From JAXLXE01 sp046328115 (GTDB taxonomy: Bacteria; Chloroflexota; UBA6077; JACCZL01): a DNA stretch of 64,000 nt. The stretch covers positions 682,001 through 746,000 of the forward strand of contig JAXLXE010000002.1 in NCBI GenBank assembly GCA_046328115.1. The letters are read 5' to 3'. The notes beneath the pieces were generated by a model that ran no database searches, was not told the origin of the DNA, and worked only from the letters and a program-made list of their open reading frames with translations. The position numbers were made by a program, and so were the translations under genes. Of this stretch, positions 8,195 to 16,038 are shown in pieces (position 1 is the first letter of the stretch; every line of letters begins with the position of its first letter).

Positions 8195-9438
8195 GTAAGA
8201 CACGGGGGGCCAGCTCGCTGGACTCGGAGCGGATTCGGCGCGATTTCCCCATCCTCTCGCGGCTCGTACACGGCAAGCCGCTGGTGTACCTGGACAACGC
8301 CGCTACGTCGCAGAAGCCGCGACGGGTCATCCAGGCGCTGGTGGACTACTACGAGGGCTACAACGCCAACATCCACCGCGGCGTCCACGCGCTGGCGGAG
8401 GAGGCCACGGAGGCTTACGAGGGCGTTCGCGCGCGCACCGCGGCGTTCATCGGCGCGGCGGAGCCCGCGGAGATCATCTTCACGCGCAACACCACGGAGT
8501 CGATCAACCTGGTTGCTAACACGTGGGCCCGCGAGAATCTGCAGCCCGGGGACGAGGTGGTGATCTCCTCCATGGAGCACCACTCCAACATAGTCCCGTG
8601 GCAGTGGATCACCGAGGAGCGCGGCGCCACGCTCAAGCCGGTCACCTTCGAGGACGACGGGACGCTGGACTTCGAGAAGCTCCGCGCGGCGATCACCCCG
8701 CGCACCCGGCTGGTCTCGCTGACCCAGATGTCCAACGTCTTCGGGACGATCAACCCGATCCGCGAGATCGCTGGACTCTGCCGAGCGCAGGGCGCCAGGC
8801 TGCTGGTGGACGGGGCCCAGAGCGTTCCCCACCTGCCGGTCAACGTGGCGGATCTGGGCTGCGACTTTCTGGCGTTCTCCTCCCACAAGATGCTGGGGCC
8901 CACGGGTGTCGGCGTGCTGTGGTCGCGGCGAGCGACGCTGGAGCGCATGCGGCCGTTCCTGGGCGGCGGCGAGATGATTGATCAGGTCTACCTGGATCAC
9001 ACCACGTTCAACGAGCTTCCCTGGAAGTTCGAGGCCGGCACACCGAACATCGCGGACGTGATCGCGTTCGGCGCGGCGGTCGACTACCTCAGCGAGCTGG
9101 GTATGGCGAACGTCCGGCAACACGAGATTGAGATCACGGAGTACGCGCTGGAGACGCTGGGCGGAGTTCCGGGCGTGACGCTGTACGGGCCGGCGGATAC
9201 CCGTCAGCGCGGCGGCGTGGTCTCATTCAACGTGGACGGTGTGCACCCGCACGACCTGGGCCAGATCGTGGACTTCGAAGGCGTGGCAATCCGGGTAGGT
9301 CGCCACTGCTGCCAGCCGCTGATGGACCAGCTTGGCATCCCGGGCACGGCGCGGGCCAGCTTCTACGTGTACAGCACGCCGGAGGAAGTGGACAAACTGG
9401 CGGCGGCTATCAGAATCGCCCAGGCCCGCTTCGCTTGA
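8191..9438 (+). CDS. sufS: cysteine desulfurase SufS
   Basis: This PLP enzyme takes sulfur from L-cysteine as a persulfide for cluster assembly. Lys233 (SSHKMLGPTG) holds PLP, His131 and Asp207/Gln210 contact the cofactor, and Cys373 in RVGRHCCQP is the persulfide-forming residue; a second cysteine follows it directly, which is unusual. The product from ATG 8191 is 415 aa, the normal length for SufS; a longer frame from 8068 runs through the Rieske gene and is not the start. It is the last gene of the rrf2-suf operon before an opposite-strand gene. Confidence 0.96.
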   Translation: MSKTRGASSLDSERIRRDFPILSRLVHGKPLVYLDNAATSQKPRRVIQALVDYYEGYNANIHRGVHALAEEATEAYEGVRARTAAFIGAAEPAEIIFTRNTTESINLVANTWARENLQPGDEVVISSMEHHSNIVPWQWITEERGATLKPVTFEDDGTLDFEKLRAAITPRTRLVSLTQMSNVFGTINPIREIAGLCRAQGARLLVDGAQSVPHLPVNVADLGCDFLAFSSHKMLGPTGVGVLWSRRATLERMRPFLGGGEMIDQVYLDHTTFNELPWKFEAGTPNIADVIAFGAAVDYLSELGMANVRQHEIEITEYALETLGGVPGVTLYGPADTRQRGGVVSFNVDGVHPHDLGQIVDFEGVAIRVGRHCCQPLMDQLGIPGTARASFYVYSTPEEVDKLAAAIRIAQARFA

Positions 9439-9528
9439 GGACCCGGGCACACCCTCTGTCAAGACAAAGAGCGGCGACGCGATCCTCCTGGCGGCCGTGC
9501 CGCAACTGCCAACCGTCCAGCCGCTTGA

Positions 9529-10059
9529 TCAGACGGGAACGTACGTCAGCCTGAGCACCGACTCGTCAATCCGATCGTGTGACACGAGGCGGAGCGGCGG
9601 CCGTGGTCCGGCGAAGTACGGGGTGCCGCGGCCAAGCACCACGGGGTGCAGGTAGATCCGATACTCATCGATTAGCCCGAGCTCGGTGAGGCAGTGCGCG
9701 AGGGTCGGACCGGCAACCTCGATCTCTCCGTCGTGATCCGACTTCAGCTTGCGGATCGCGCCATCGAGATCACCCTCAACGAGCGTCGCGCTGGGGCCGA
9801 CCGACTTCAGCGTGCGCGAGACAACCCACTTCGACTGGCGCCGCCAGGCCGCCGCGAACTCGTTCTCGTCCGCTCCCCAGTCAGGCTGCTCGACTTCCCA
9901 GTACCGCATGAGCTCGTACACGGTGCGACCGTAGATGCTCCCCGTCTGCGCCCGGGCCTCCTCGATGAAGTGTCGGAATAGCGCCTGGCTCGGCGAAAAC
10001 TCCGTGTGGTCAACGTAACCGTCCAGAGACTGGTTCATTCCAAATACGAGCTTTGCCAT
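9529..10059 (-). CDS. RibD C-terminal/dihydrofolate-reductase-like protein
   Basis: From ATG 10059 (GGGGAG 5 nt upstream) the 176-aa product begins MAKLVFGMNQSLDGYVD, the typical opening of RibD-C/YwjB-type DHFR-fold reductases, and contains SIYGRTVYELM and the PVVLGRGTPYF segment that binds NADPH. The in-frame extension to 10122 is poor in family features. It lies convergently between sufS and divergently from sufU and is probably unrelated to Fe-S assembly. Substrate unknown. Confidence 0.85.
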   Translation of the reverse strand: MAKLVFGMNQSLDGYVDHTEFSPSQALFRHFIEEARAQTGSIYGRTVYELMRYWEVEQPDWGADENEFAAAWRRQSKWVVSRTLKSVGPSATLVEGDLDGAIRKLKSDHDGEIEVAGPTLAHCLTELGLIDEYRIYLHPVVLGRGTPYFAGPRPPLRLVSHDRIDESVLRLTYVPV

Positions 10060-10358
10060 CCCGTCTCCCCTTCCCGCGCGGCAGATCGGCGGGGTGCTGA
10101 CTGCTGCTGTGCTTTCGATCACACGCGCAAGCCACTGATCTTAGCTCGCCGTCGCTTCGCGCGGAGTGGGTGTGAACGCCGCGAGCGTAGCCTGGCGCCG
10201 CTCCGCGCGGTCCAGGTCGGCGGCCGCGGGATCCGTGTCGACTTGCATCGTCGGCGGCGCGGGACTGACAACTGGGGTGGCGCGAGACGTTTGCGGGGTA
10301 TCCTTGTGCTATCGCCTAGTATCGCGCGGGATCGACCTGACGGCCAGCCGCGCTCGGG

Positions 10359-10832
10359 ATGACCATGTCGCTCGACGATCTCTACAAGGACATCATTCTG
10401 GACCACTACCAGCACCCGCGGAACCGGGGGGCGCTGGAGGATCCCGACGTGGCGGTGCGCGGGCACAACCCGCTCTGCGGTGATGAGGTGCTGCTGTCCG
10501 CCGCCATCCGCGACGGGAAGATCGCCGACATCGGCACAGCGGGGCGCGGCTGCTCCATCAGCCAGGCCACCTCTTCCATGATGACGGAGAGCGTAAAGGG
10601 TGGCACCCTGGAGGAGGCACGCCGTCTGGCGGGTGAGTTCAAGACGCTGATGACGGGGGACGCCGCGAGCGTGGACCTCTCGGCGAACTCAGATCTGGAG
10701 GCGCTGCAGGGGGTGAAGCGATTCCCCGTGCGCGTGAAGTGCGCGTTGCTGCCGTGGACGGCGTTGCTCGAGGCGCTGGACACGTGGGAGTCCAGCCCGC
10801 GAGGAAAGCAGGAGGCCGCCGCGACCAGCTAG
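10359..10832 (+). CDS. sufU: SufU-type sulfur acceptor for SufS
   Basis: The 157-aa protein has the IscU-like fold with Zn ligands Cys40 (NPLCGDE), Asp42, Cys65 (GRGCSIS) and Cys128 (RVKCALLPW), and the SufU-specific insertion between the second and third ligands. SufU takes the persulfide sulfur from SufS and passes it to SufB. It is 0.9 kb past sufS with one opposite-strand gene between, so it needs its own promoter in the 10123-10358 gap (a TAGTAT hexamer lies at about 10318). A second ATG two codons in is an alternative start. Confidence 0.94.
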   Translation: MTMSLDDLYKDIILDHYQHPRNRGALEDPDVAVRGHNPLCGDEVLLSAAIRDGKIADIGTAGRGCSISQATSSMMTESVKGGTLEEARRLAGEFKTLMTGDAASVDLSANSDLEALQGVKRFPVRVKCALLPWTALLEALDTWESSPRGKQEAAATS

Positions 10833-10844
10833 CCGCGGCGGCCT
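10813..10844. terminator. bidirectional hairpin between sufU and the cyclophilin gene
   Basis: An 11-bp perfect stem (AGGCCGCCGCG with CGCGGCGGCCT, 10-nt loop) overlaps the sufU stop codon and lies between the two convergent genes. There is no U tract on either side, so termination would be Rho-assisted or the element only protects the 3' ends. Confidence 0.5.
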
Positions 10845-10851
10845 GCGCTGG

Positions 10852-11529
10852 CTAGGCTTCGGTGATCTTCACCGAGGTGATGCGCGGCACATCGACCGGC
10901 TTGGAGCGCTCGCCAGACGGGCTCGCCTGGACGGGGACGGACGCGATCTTGTCCAGCGTGTCCAACCCACCGGTGACCTTGCCGAAGATGGTGTAGTTCT
11001 TGGGCAGGCTCATGCCATTGGCGCCGTGGACGATGAAGAACTGGCTGCCCTGGGTATTGGGCCCGGCGTTGGCCATGGCAAGCGTGCCCTTCTCGTAGCG
11101 AAACGGGGTGTTCAGCTCATCCGCGAAGCGGTAGCCGGGGCCGCCCATACCGGTGCCGGTGGGGTCGCCGGTCTGGACCATGAACTCCTTGATGATTCGG
11201 TGGAAGGGCACGTTGTCGTAGAAGCCCTCCCGGGCCAGGAAGACGAAGTTGTTGGCCGTGTTGGGGGCCTCTTTGCCGTAGAGCTCGGCCGTCATCTCGC
11301 CCAGCGTGGTGGCGATGGTGGCGCTGTACTTCTTGTTCGCGTCCAATGCCATCGCGGGCGGGGACGACCACTGCTTCTGTGCCACTGGCTTGCTTCCTTC
11401 CTTTGGCGCCGGCGCGGGTTGATTTGCCGCCGCGGGCTTCGCGGTTGGCTGGGGCGCCGGCGGGCTCGCGCAGGCCGCGACCAGCGCAGCGGCTCCGGCC
11501 GCCACGATGAGCTCACGGCGCGAGCGCAT
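10852..11529 (-). CDS. cyclophilin-type peptidyl-prolyl isomerase, exported lipoprotein
   Basis: From ATG 11529 (GAGG 6 nt upstream) the 225-aa product has a twin-arginine-like MRSRRELIV start, a short hydrophobic stretch and a VAAC lipobox with Cys20, then a Pro/Ala-rich linker to about residue 60 and a complete cyclophilin domain (FHRIIKEFMVQTGDPTGTGMGG, GSQFFI, FGKV). It would catalyse proline isomerisation in extracytoplasmic proteins, tethered to the membrane. A longer start at 11562 is possible. Either way the start overlaps the 3' end of the disulfide oxidoreductase gene, so the two are translationally coupled and both concern protein folding. Confidence 0.9.
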   Translation of the reverse strand: MRSRRELIVAAGAAALVAACASPPAPQPTAKPAAANQPAPAPKEGSKPVAQKQWSSPPAMALDANKKYSATIATTLGEMTAELYGKEAPNTANNFVFLAREGFYDNVPFHRIIKEFMVQTGDPTGTGMGGPGYRFADELNTPFRYEKGTLAMANAGPNTQGSQFFIVHGANGMSLPKNYTIFGKVTGGLDTLDKIASVPVQASPSGERSKPVDVPRITSVKITEA

Positions 11530-12229
11530 GAGTGTCCTCGGATTTGTCCTGCTGGGTTTCATCAGCTACCACCCTGAGCACCGCTTGCAGCAGTCGCTCT
11601 TCCGAAACTGATCCTACGAACTGTAGCCGGTTGCCCACAATGACGTGGGGAACATTGCGCACCCGGTAGCGCTGACTCTGTTCGACAAGCTCGTTTGCCT
11701 CGATCACGTCCGCGCAGACGCGGGGGCTCTCAATGGCGAACTGGTGGACCAACCTGGCCACCCGGGGGCAGTGTGGTCAAGGCGGAGTGACGAAAACCTG
11801 GATGTGCACGTCCCGCGTCAGGGTCGCCAACCCACAGCGTGTGCGTTCCTGGAGCGACGAGTCTCCCCTGGATACATCCACTACGGTCGCCAGCAGCGAT
11901 GAGAATTCGTAGCCGGACGGCTGGCCAAGGTAGCGGACCCGGCCTAGCCCATCGGCGGGATCCGTGCCGAGACGCACGGCGAGTGCCGGCGCCTCACGCG
12001 CGGCATCGGACGCCGCTGGCGCTTCTCGCACACGGGTGGCAATCATGGGCGAGAGGCTCCCAATGTCCTCGATGAGCTCCCGGGTCTCGCGGCAGGAGAC
12101 GGTGCGAACGTCTCGCCGACGGCGCGTGTAACCGGAGACCACCGTGAGATCGAGCACAACGGGCCGAGTCATTCCCGCCGCCAGCATCTCTGCGACGCGC
12201 GGGCGATGTGCGTCCGCGACTATTGTCAT
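11513..12229 (-). CDS. protein disulfide oxidoreductase (PDO), probable selenoprotein with U-x-x-C active site (in-frame TGA at 11779-11777)
   Basis: One reading frame of 239 codons runs from ATG 12229 to 11513, interrupted only by TGA at codon 151. Both halves match the two-thioredoxin-fold PDO/glutaredoxin-like family: YLGQPSGYEFSSLL and VVDVSRG close the first fold, VHIQVFVTPP enters the second, and VPHVIVGN plus FVGSVSEE complete it. In PDO the text after VTPP/VTPT is C-P-Y-C-P; here it is TGA-Pro-His-Cys154-Pro, so the stop replaces precisely the nucleophilic cysteine. I read it as selenocysteine (Sec151-P-H-Cys154). A bacterial SECIS-like hairpin follows (11743-11762). The first fold keeps only Cys46 of its CxxC. 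A nonsense mutation (TGC or TGT to TGA) is the alternative. No sel genes lie in the window. Confidence 0.82.
11743..11762 (-). promoter_or_regulatory. candidate bacterial SECIS element
   Basis: On the minus-strand mRNA, 14 nt after the in-frame UGA, a hairpin forms with lower stem GGUGG/CCACC (5 bp), one bulged U on the 3' side, upper stem CCA/UGG (3 bp) and a GGU apical triloop starting 22 nt past the UGA. Known SelB-binding SECIS hairpins have a similar spacing, a bulged U and a G-U-containing apical loop; in the E. coli element the bulged U sits on the 5' side. All pairs are Watson-Crick. Confidence 0.7.
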
Positions 12230-12312
12230 AACGCCACCGTAGAGGCCATCCCGGGAACGTGTTCTACCGCGTTGTCACCGGAAGTGGGATCACCGTCCGC
12301 GGCCCGGCGATC

Positions 12313-12342
12313 TTAGCATCACCCTCCGGGGGCTGGTACAAT
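12313..12342 (+). promoter_or_regulatory. promoter of the 12401 gene
   Basis: TTAGCA (12313-12318) and TACAAT (12337-12342) with an 18-bp spacer form a sigma-70-like promoter about 58 bp before the start codon at 12401. The rest of the 12230-12400 gap shows nothing else. Confidence 0.45.
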
Positions 12343-12400
12343 ATGCCAAGGCTGGGGTCCTCGCGCGGGCGGGACTACTCGACTGGTCTAAGGTGGTGTA

Positions 12401-12679
12401 ATGGCTCGGAGTGATCAGAGCAAGGAGTCCATCTTGGAGCTCGCGGCGGGCGCGTCGGGCGAGGGACTGAAGTCGTACTCACCGATCCAGTTTTTCTTTC
12501 TGATGCGGCTGTCTTACCTGCAGAAGCAGCGCCGCGAATGCACGAACGTAATGAACCAGGACGACTGGCGCATTCGATTGCTCAATAAGGCGCTGTACTC
12601 CACGTTCCAGGACTGCCAGACCGCCGGCGTGGGCGATGAGGCAAAGGTCCTGATTGGGCAGCCCCAGCAGGCGAACTAG
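12401..12679 (+). CDS. small protein of unknown function, 92 aa
   Basis: An ATG preceded by AAGGTGG (5 nt spacing) starts a 92-aa soluble protein rich in charged residues, with an aromatic core segment (YSPIQFFFLMRLSYLQKQRRE) and a second helical part (WRIRLLNKALYSTFQDC). It has three cysteines, no signal peptide and no motif I recognise. A good promoter and ribosome binding site support it as a real gene. It is followed by the glycosyltransferase promoter. Confidence 0.7.
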   Translation: MARSDQSKESILELAAGASGEGLKSYSPIQFFFLMRLSYLQKQRRECTNVMNQDDWRIRLLNKALYSTFQDCQTAGVGDEAKVLIGQPQQAN

Positions 12680-12700
12680 CGCCGGCCGGCTCACCCGCCT

Positions 12701-12729
12701 TTGTAGTGACTTGCCCGCTTGGGTATAGT
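12701..12729 (+). promoter_or_regulatory. sigma-70-type promoter giving a leaderless glycosyltransferase mRNA
   Basis: TTGTAG (12701-12706) and TATAGT (12724-12729) are separated by the optimal 17 bp. The ATG at 12737 begins only 7 nt after the -10 box, the normal distance to the transcription start, and no Shine-Dalgarno sequence precedes it, so the transcript should start at or within a base or two of the start codon. Confidence 0.7.
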
Positions 12730-12736
12730 CGCGCCG

Positions 12737-13969
12737 ATGGCCGTTACTGACACCCCAGATACCCGGATGGACTCCGCCGAGCAGTCCGCCCGCCTGACCC
12801 TCTCTGTCGTCATCCCCGCGCTCAACGAGGAAGACGGGATCGACGAGATCCTCGAGCGGGTCCTGGCCCAGCGCTCGCCACTCGCCGCCGTGGGCGTGGA
12901 TGGGCTGGAGGTCATCGTGGTGGACGATGGCTCCAAGGACGGGACGGCCGCGCGTGTGCGCCAGTACCAGGACGTGGTCCTGATCAGCCACGAGGTCAAC
13001 CGCGGCTACGGCGCGGCCCTGAAAACTGGCTTTGGCGCCGCCCGGGGTCAGCTTCTGGCGTTTCTCGATGCGGACGGCACGTACCCGCCGGAGTGGTTCC
13101 CCTCGTTGTGTCGAGTTCAGGCGGAACAGAGCGCGGACCTGGTGATTGGCTCCCGCATGCTCAGCGCGGACAGCGAGATGCCGATGGTTCGACGGGTAGG
13201 CAACACGATCTTCGCTGCGCTGCTCAGCATAGTGGGCTCGCGGAAGATCTCGGATAGTGCCAGCGGCATGCGCGTGTTCAAGCGCGAGGCGCTGCAATCG
13301 CTCTATCCGCTGCCAGATGGACTGGACTTCACCCCGGCGATGAGCACGCGCGCCGTCTACGAAGACCTGAAGATGGTGGAGACGCCGATTCCCTACAAGG
13401 AGCGGATCGGCCGATCCAAGCTGAGCCCGATCAAAGACGGCGTGCGGTTCCTCCGGTCCATCCTGTGGACGGCGCTGCTGTACGACCCGCGGCGCATCTT
13501 TGGGCTGATCGGCGGCGTGCTGCTGGTGCTCGCGGGCGTGCTTGGGCTGGGCCCGACTTTGTACTACCTGCAGAACCGGTCACTGCAGGAAGACATGATC
13601 TACCGCCTGTTCGCGGTGCTGATCCTCTCGGTGGCAGGGGTGAACATCGTCTCTTTTGGAATCACCTGCAGCGCGATCCTGGGCCTGGTGCCGGCGCGAC
13701 GGAAACTCCCGTCCGGCCTGCCGCCGCACTGGAGATCCAAGCTGGGCGCACTGGGCGTGCTGCTCCTGGGCGCGGGCGCGTGCTTGATGGTCCCGGCGGC
13801 GATCGAATGGCTGAGGACGCAGCACATTACGTACCACTGGTCCTACTTCGCGGCCGGCGGCACGCTGGTTCTCACGGGCCTCACGCTGGTGACCTGGCTG
13901 CTTCTGGTCATGATTCTCCAGGAGCTGACGACACGGGCACCGCGGGCGGAGCGCGACCTGGGCCGCTGA
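12737..13969 (+). CDS. family 2 glycosyltransferase, polyprenyl-phosphate sugar synthase-like, with C-terminal membrane domain
   Basis: The 410-aa protein has a GT-A domain (residues about 20-245) with VVIPALNEE, the nucleotide-binding VVDDGSKDGT and metal-binding DADGTYPP motifs, as in dolichol-phosphate mannosyltransferase DPM1. The C-terminal third has about four membrane helices. It probably charges a polyprenyl-phosphate with a sugar on the inner membrane face, the type of donor used by GT-C enzymes like the one at 1-1377. An in-frame TTG at 12719 lies inside the promoter spacer and is not used if the promoter call is right. Confidence 0.9.
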   Translation: MAVTDTPDTRMDSAEQSARLTLSVVIPALNEEDGIDEILERVLAQRSPLAAVGVDGLEVIVVDDGSKDGTAARVRQYQDVVLISHEVNRGYGAALKTGFGAARGQLLAFLDADGTYPPEWFPSLCRVQAEQSADLVIGSRMLSADSEMPMVRRVGNTIFAALLSIVGSRKISDSASGMRVFKREALQSLYPLPDGLDFTPAMSTRAVYEDLKMVETPIPYKERIGRSKLSPIKDGVRFLRSILWTALLYDPRRIFGLIGGVLLVLAGVLGLGPTLYYLQNRSLQEDMIYRLFAVLILSVAGVNIVSFGITCSAILGLVPARRKLPSGLPPHWRSKLGALGVLLLGAGACLMVPAAIEWLRTQHITYHWSYFAAGGTLVLTGLTLVTWLLLVMILQELTTRAPRAERDLGR

Positions 13970-13991
13970 TAGAGATCCCAGTCAGCCCGGG

Positions 13992-14501
13992 TTACCCACC
14001 CGCCAGGCATCGATCCAGTCCGGACTGGTCGAACAGGCAGTGTCCTCGCGCATCCAGCAGCCGTACCTGGTGAACGGTGTCGAACTGCTCCAGCGTAGCC
14101 CGGAGCTGCGATTGCACCCGCGCATCCTGGCCGACGCCGGCTGAGGCCAGATCGCGGCAGAAGGTGAGCGTGGCCAGTCCATCCTGGATCACAATGCGGA
14201 AGTCACGCTCGCCGCACGCGGACTCGCCGCGCAGCATGGACCCGAGCTCGCTGTAATAGCCGCTGGCCTGCTCTTCAGCGGTTGGACCGTCGATGAGCGC
14301 TGCGATGGCCGCGGTGGCCACGGCTGGACCTTCGACCCAGCGCGAGACGGGCCGCACCGCGCCGAAATCCGCGTCACTCTCGGGACGCTTCGAGAAGTAC
14401 ACCTGAACCTCGCGAGGGGCGGCGTGCGCAGCGGGGACAACCGGGGCTGACGCGGCCAGGCCTACCGCGACCAGAGATACCAAGACCATCCAGCGCTTCA
14501 C
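13992..14501 (-). CDS. secreted GerMN-domain protein
   Basis: GTG 14501 has GGAGG 6 nt upstream, so this start is preferred over the longer frame to 14525. The 169-aa product has a signal peptide (KRWMVLVSLVAVGLAASAP... cut near AHA-AP) and a GerMN (sporulation/spore germination-like) domain: VQVYFSKRP, ALIDGPTAEEQASGYYSEL, IVIQDGLATLTFC. Such domains are found in exported or lipoprotein partners in many non-sporulating bacteria; function here is unknown. Four cysteines in the C-terminal half could form disulfides. Its gene faces the glycosyltransferase convergently. Confidence 0.8.
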   Translation of the reverse strand: MKRWMVLVSLVAVGLAASAPVVPAAHAAPREVQVYFSKRPESDADFGAVRPVSRWVEGPAVATAAIAALIDGPTAEEQASGYYSELGSMLRGESACGERDFRIVIQDGLATLTFCRDLASAGVGQDARVQSQLRATLEQFDTVHQVRLLDARGHCLFDQSGLDRCLAGG

Positions 14502-14615
14502 CGCGCACCTCCGCGCGTCGCGCAACCCTCAGGCCACGGCGTCCCGCGCATCGTCTAAGACGTTGGGATCGCTGGTGCGTTCCGTTGCAGGGCTACCGTT
14601 AACGGATTCTTCAGG

Positions 14616-15434
14616 TCAGGCCCCGACCACCCAGGTCTCAGTGAGGTTTCGAACGGCCTTCACCAGGCTCATGGCCGTGAGCCGCCCAGTTTTTGGGTTC
14701 TCCGTGGGGATGTTCTGCAGCACGATCCGTAGCTCGCCAAAGTGGCCTCGCGCCTCGATCTCGTGCGTGTTACGGACCACCGTGGGATCCGCGACGACCC
14801 TGACCATGGTCCGGTCAAGACCCAGGCCTGCCAGGCTGATGGCGGCGGCCACGTTCACGTTCTCAGGGAATCTCTTCGCCGCTTCGCGCGCGGGACCCTT
14901 GTAGAGCTCCCGCGGGATCCCGGAGGCTTCAACGGCCGCGGCTTCGTCCGGCGCCAGCAGTCCGCGCGGGGGCTTCCGGATTGAGTGGGTCACCGCGTCA
15001 AGCCCGCCGACAGCGCCGGCCGCGATAGCATCCAGGCCGGCGATGGCGCCGGTGGCCAGCAGTACCCGCTTGCCCGATTGCGCGGCGGCTGACCGTACGC
15101 GCTGTTCCAGGTCCGCGTCTGCGAAGGCCCCCACGCTGATGACGAGCAGGTCGGCGCCGCTGCCAAGCGCACGCTGGGCATACGCGCGAAGGGCATCGTG
15201 CCCGGCGGCCTCCACCACGAGGTCCAATCCACTGCCGAAGAACGCCTCCGGATCTGAGTAGACCTGGCAGCCGAGCTCAGATACAAGGGCAGGATCCAGG
15301 CGAGAAGGGGTTCGGACGAGGACCGCGGCGAGCAGGCAGCGACCGGCCTCGCCGCGGCTAATGGCACGGCCGAGGGCGGCGCCGGCCGCGCCGCAGCCGA
15401 TCAACCCGATCCGAATCGGCGGTCGCGCGCTCAT
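14616..15434 (-). CDS. nadX: L-aspartate dehydrogenase (NadX-like)
   Basis: The 272-aa enzyme has the N-terminal Rossmann motif IGLIGCGAAGAALG (residues 8-21) and the C-terminal DUF108 domain with IRKPPRGL, FPENVNVAAA and the NTHEIEARG segment. It oxidises aspartate to iminoaspartate with NAD(P), feeding quinolinate/NAD synthesis; no nadA or nadC is next to it, so another role in aspartate turnover is possible. A TAGAAT hexamer 12 nt before the ATG on the minus strand suggests a very short leader. Confidence 0.88.
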   Translation of the reverse strand: MSARPPIRIGLIGCGAAGAALGRAISRGEAGRCLLAAVLVRTPSRLDPALVSELGCQVYSDPEAFFGSGLDLVVEAAGHDALRAYAQRALGSGADLLVISVGAFADADLEQRVRSAAAQSGKRVLLATGAIAGLDAIAAGAVGGLDAVTHSIRKPPRGLLAPDEAAAVEASGIPRELYKGPAREAAKRFPENVNVAAAISLAGLGLDRTMVRVVADPTVVRNTHEIEARGHFGELRIVLQNIPTENPKTGRLTAMSLVKAVRNLTETWVVGA

Positions 15435-15456
15435 GGCTCGACCGAAATTCTACCGG

Positions 15457-15939
15457 TCACGAGTCGTCGACCCCCTCATCTCGGCCCACGATAGAGGGCT
15501 CACCGAGCGACCGACGGCGCGAGGGCGACCGCATCCAGGTGAGGCAGGTATAGCCGAGCAGCGCGGTGAACGCCGCCAACAGGTACAGGCCGGTACCGGC
15601 GAGCATGCCGATGGCGGCGGCCAGCCAGATGCTGGCGGCGGTGGTCAGTCCCCGCACCGCTGACTGGGTGCGCCAGATGGTGCCCGCGCCGAGGAAACCG
15701 ATTCCGGTGACGATCTGAGCCGCCACACGGCCGGGATCACGCACCGTGCCCATGTCTCCAAAGCCGTAGAAGGAGACTATGGTGTAGACCGTTGCGCCGG
15801 CGGAGACGAGCATGTGGGTACGCAGGCCAGCCGGTCGGCCGATCCGCTCACGCTCCCACCCCAGAACTCCGCCGAGCAGAAACCCCACGAGGATCCGGAG
15901 CATCAGCTCCGCTTCGAACGGTGACGGCATTGTCAGCAC
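15457..15939 (-). CDS. MgtC/SapB-family membrane protein
   Basis: The 160-aa protein has four to five membrane helices and the MgtC signature: LGGVLGWERERIGRPAGLRTHMLV, then AAQIVTGIGFLGAG and VRGLTTAASIWLAAAIG. Family members help survival at low Mg2+ or regulate ATP synthase; which applies here is unknown. It lacks the C-terminal cytosolic ACT-like domain of some MgtC proteins. A GTG or the ATG three codons later may be the start. Confidence 0.85.
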   Translation of the reverse strand: MLTMPSPFEAELMLRILVGFLLGGVLGWERERIGRPAGLRTHMLVSAGATVYTIVSFYGFGDMGTVRDPGRVAAQIVTGIGFLGAGTIWRTQSAVRGLTTAASIWLAAAIGMLAGTGLYLLAAFTALLGYTCLTWMRSPSRRRSLGEPSIVGRDEGVDDS

Positions 15940-15961
15940 GTTGCGATCAGCCCCTCCCTAT

Positions 15962-16006
15962 TCAGGCTTGCAGCAATCAGGCTTGCAGAATTCAGACTTC
16001 CGGACT
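15962..16006. repeat. 15-bp direct repeat, three copies
   Basis: The units start at 15962, 15977 and 15992; the first two share TCAGGCTTGCAG exactly and the third is degenerate (TCAGACTTCCGG). They occupy the gap between the mgtC-like gene and the end of the helicase-loader gene and could be operator-like or replication slippage products. Confidence 0.6.
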
Positions 16007-16038
16007 GGCCCTGTTACCAGCCAGGCGCCAGCGGACGG

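Noticed and set aside
11777..12229. Treating the N-terminal half of the PDO as a complete gene with a TGA stop, and 11513-11761 as a separate small thioredoxin
   Set aside because: Neither half alone makes a functional thioredoxin pair, the second half has no start signal, both parts are in one frame, and the TGA is exactly at the catalytic cysteine.
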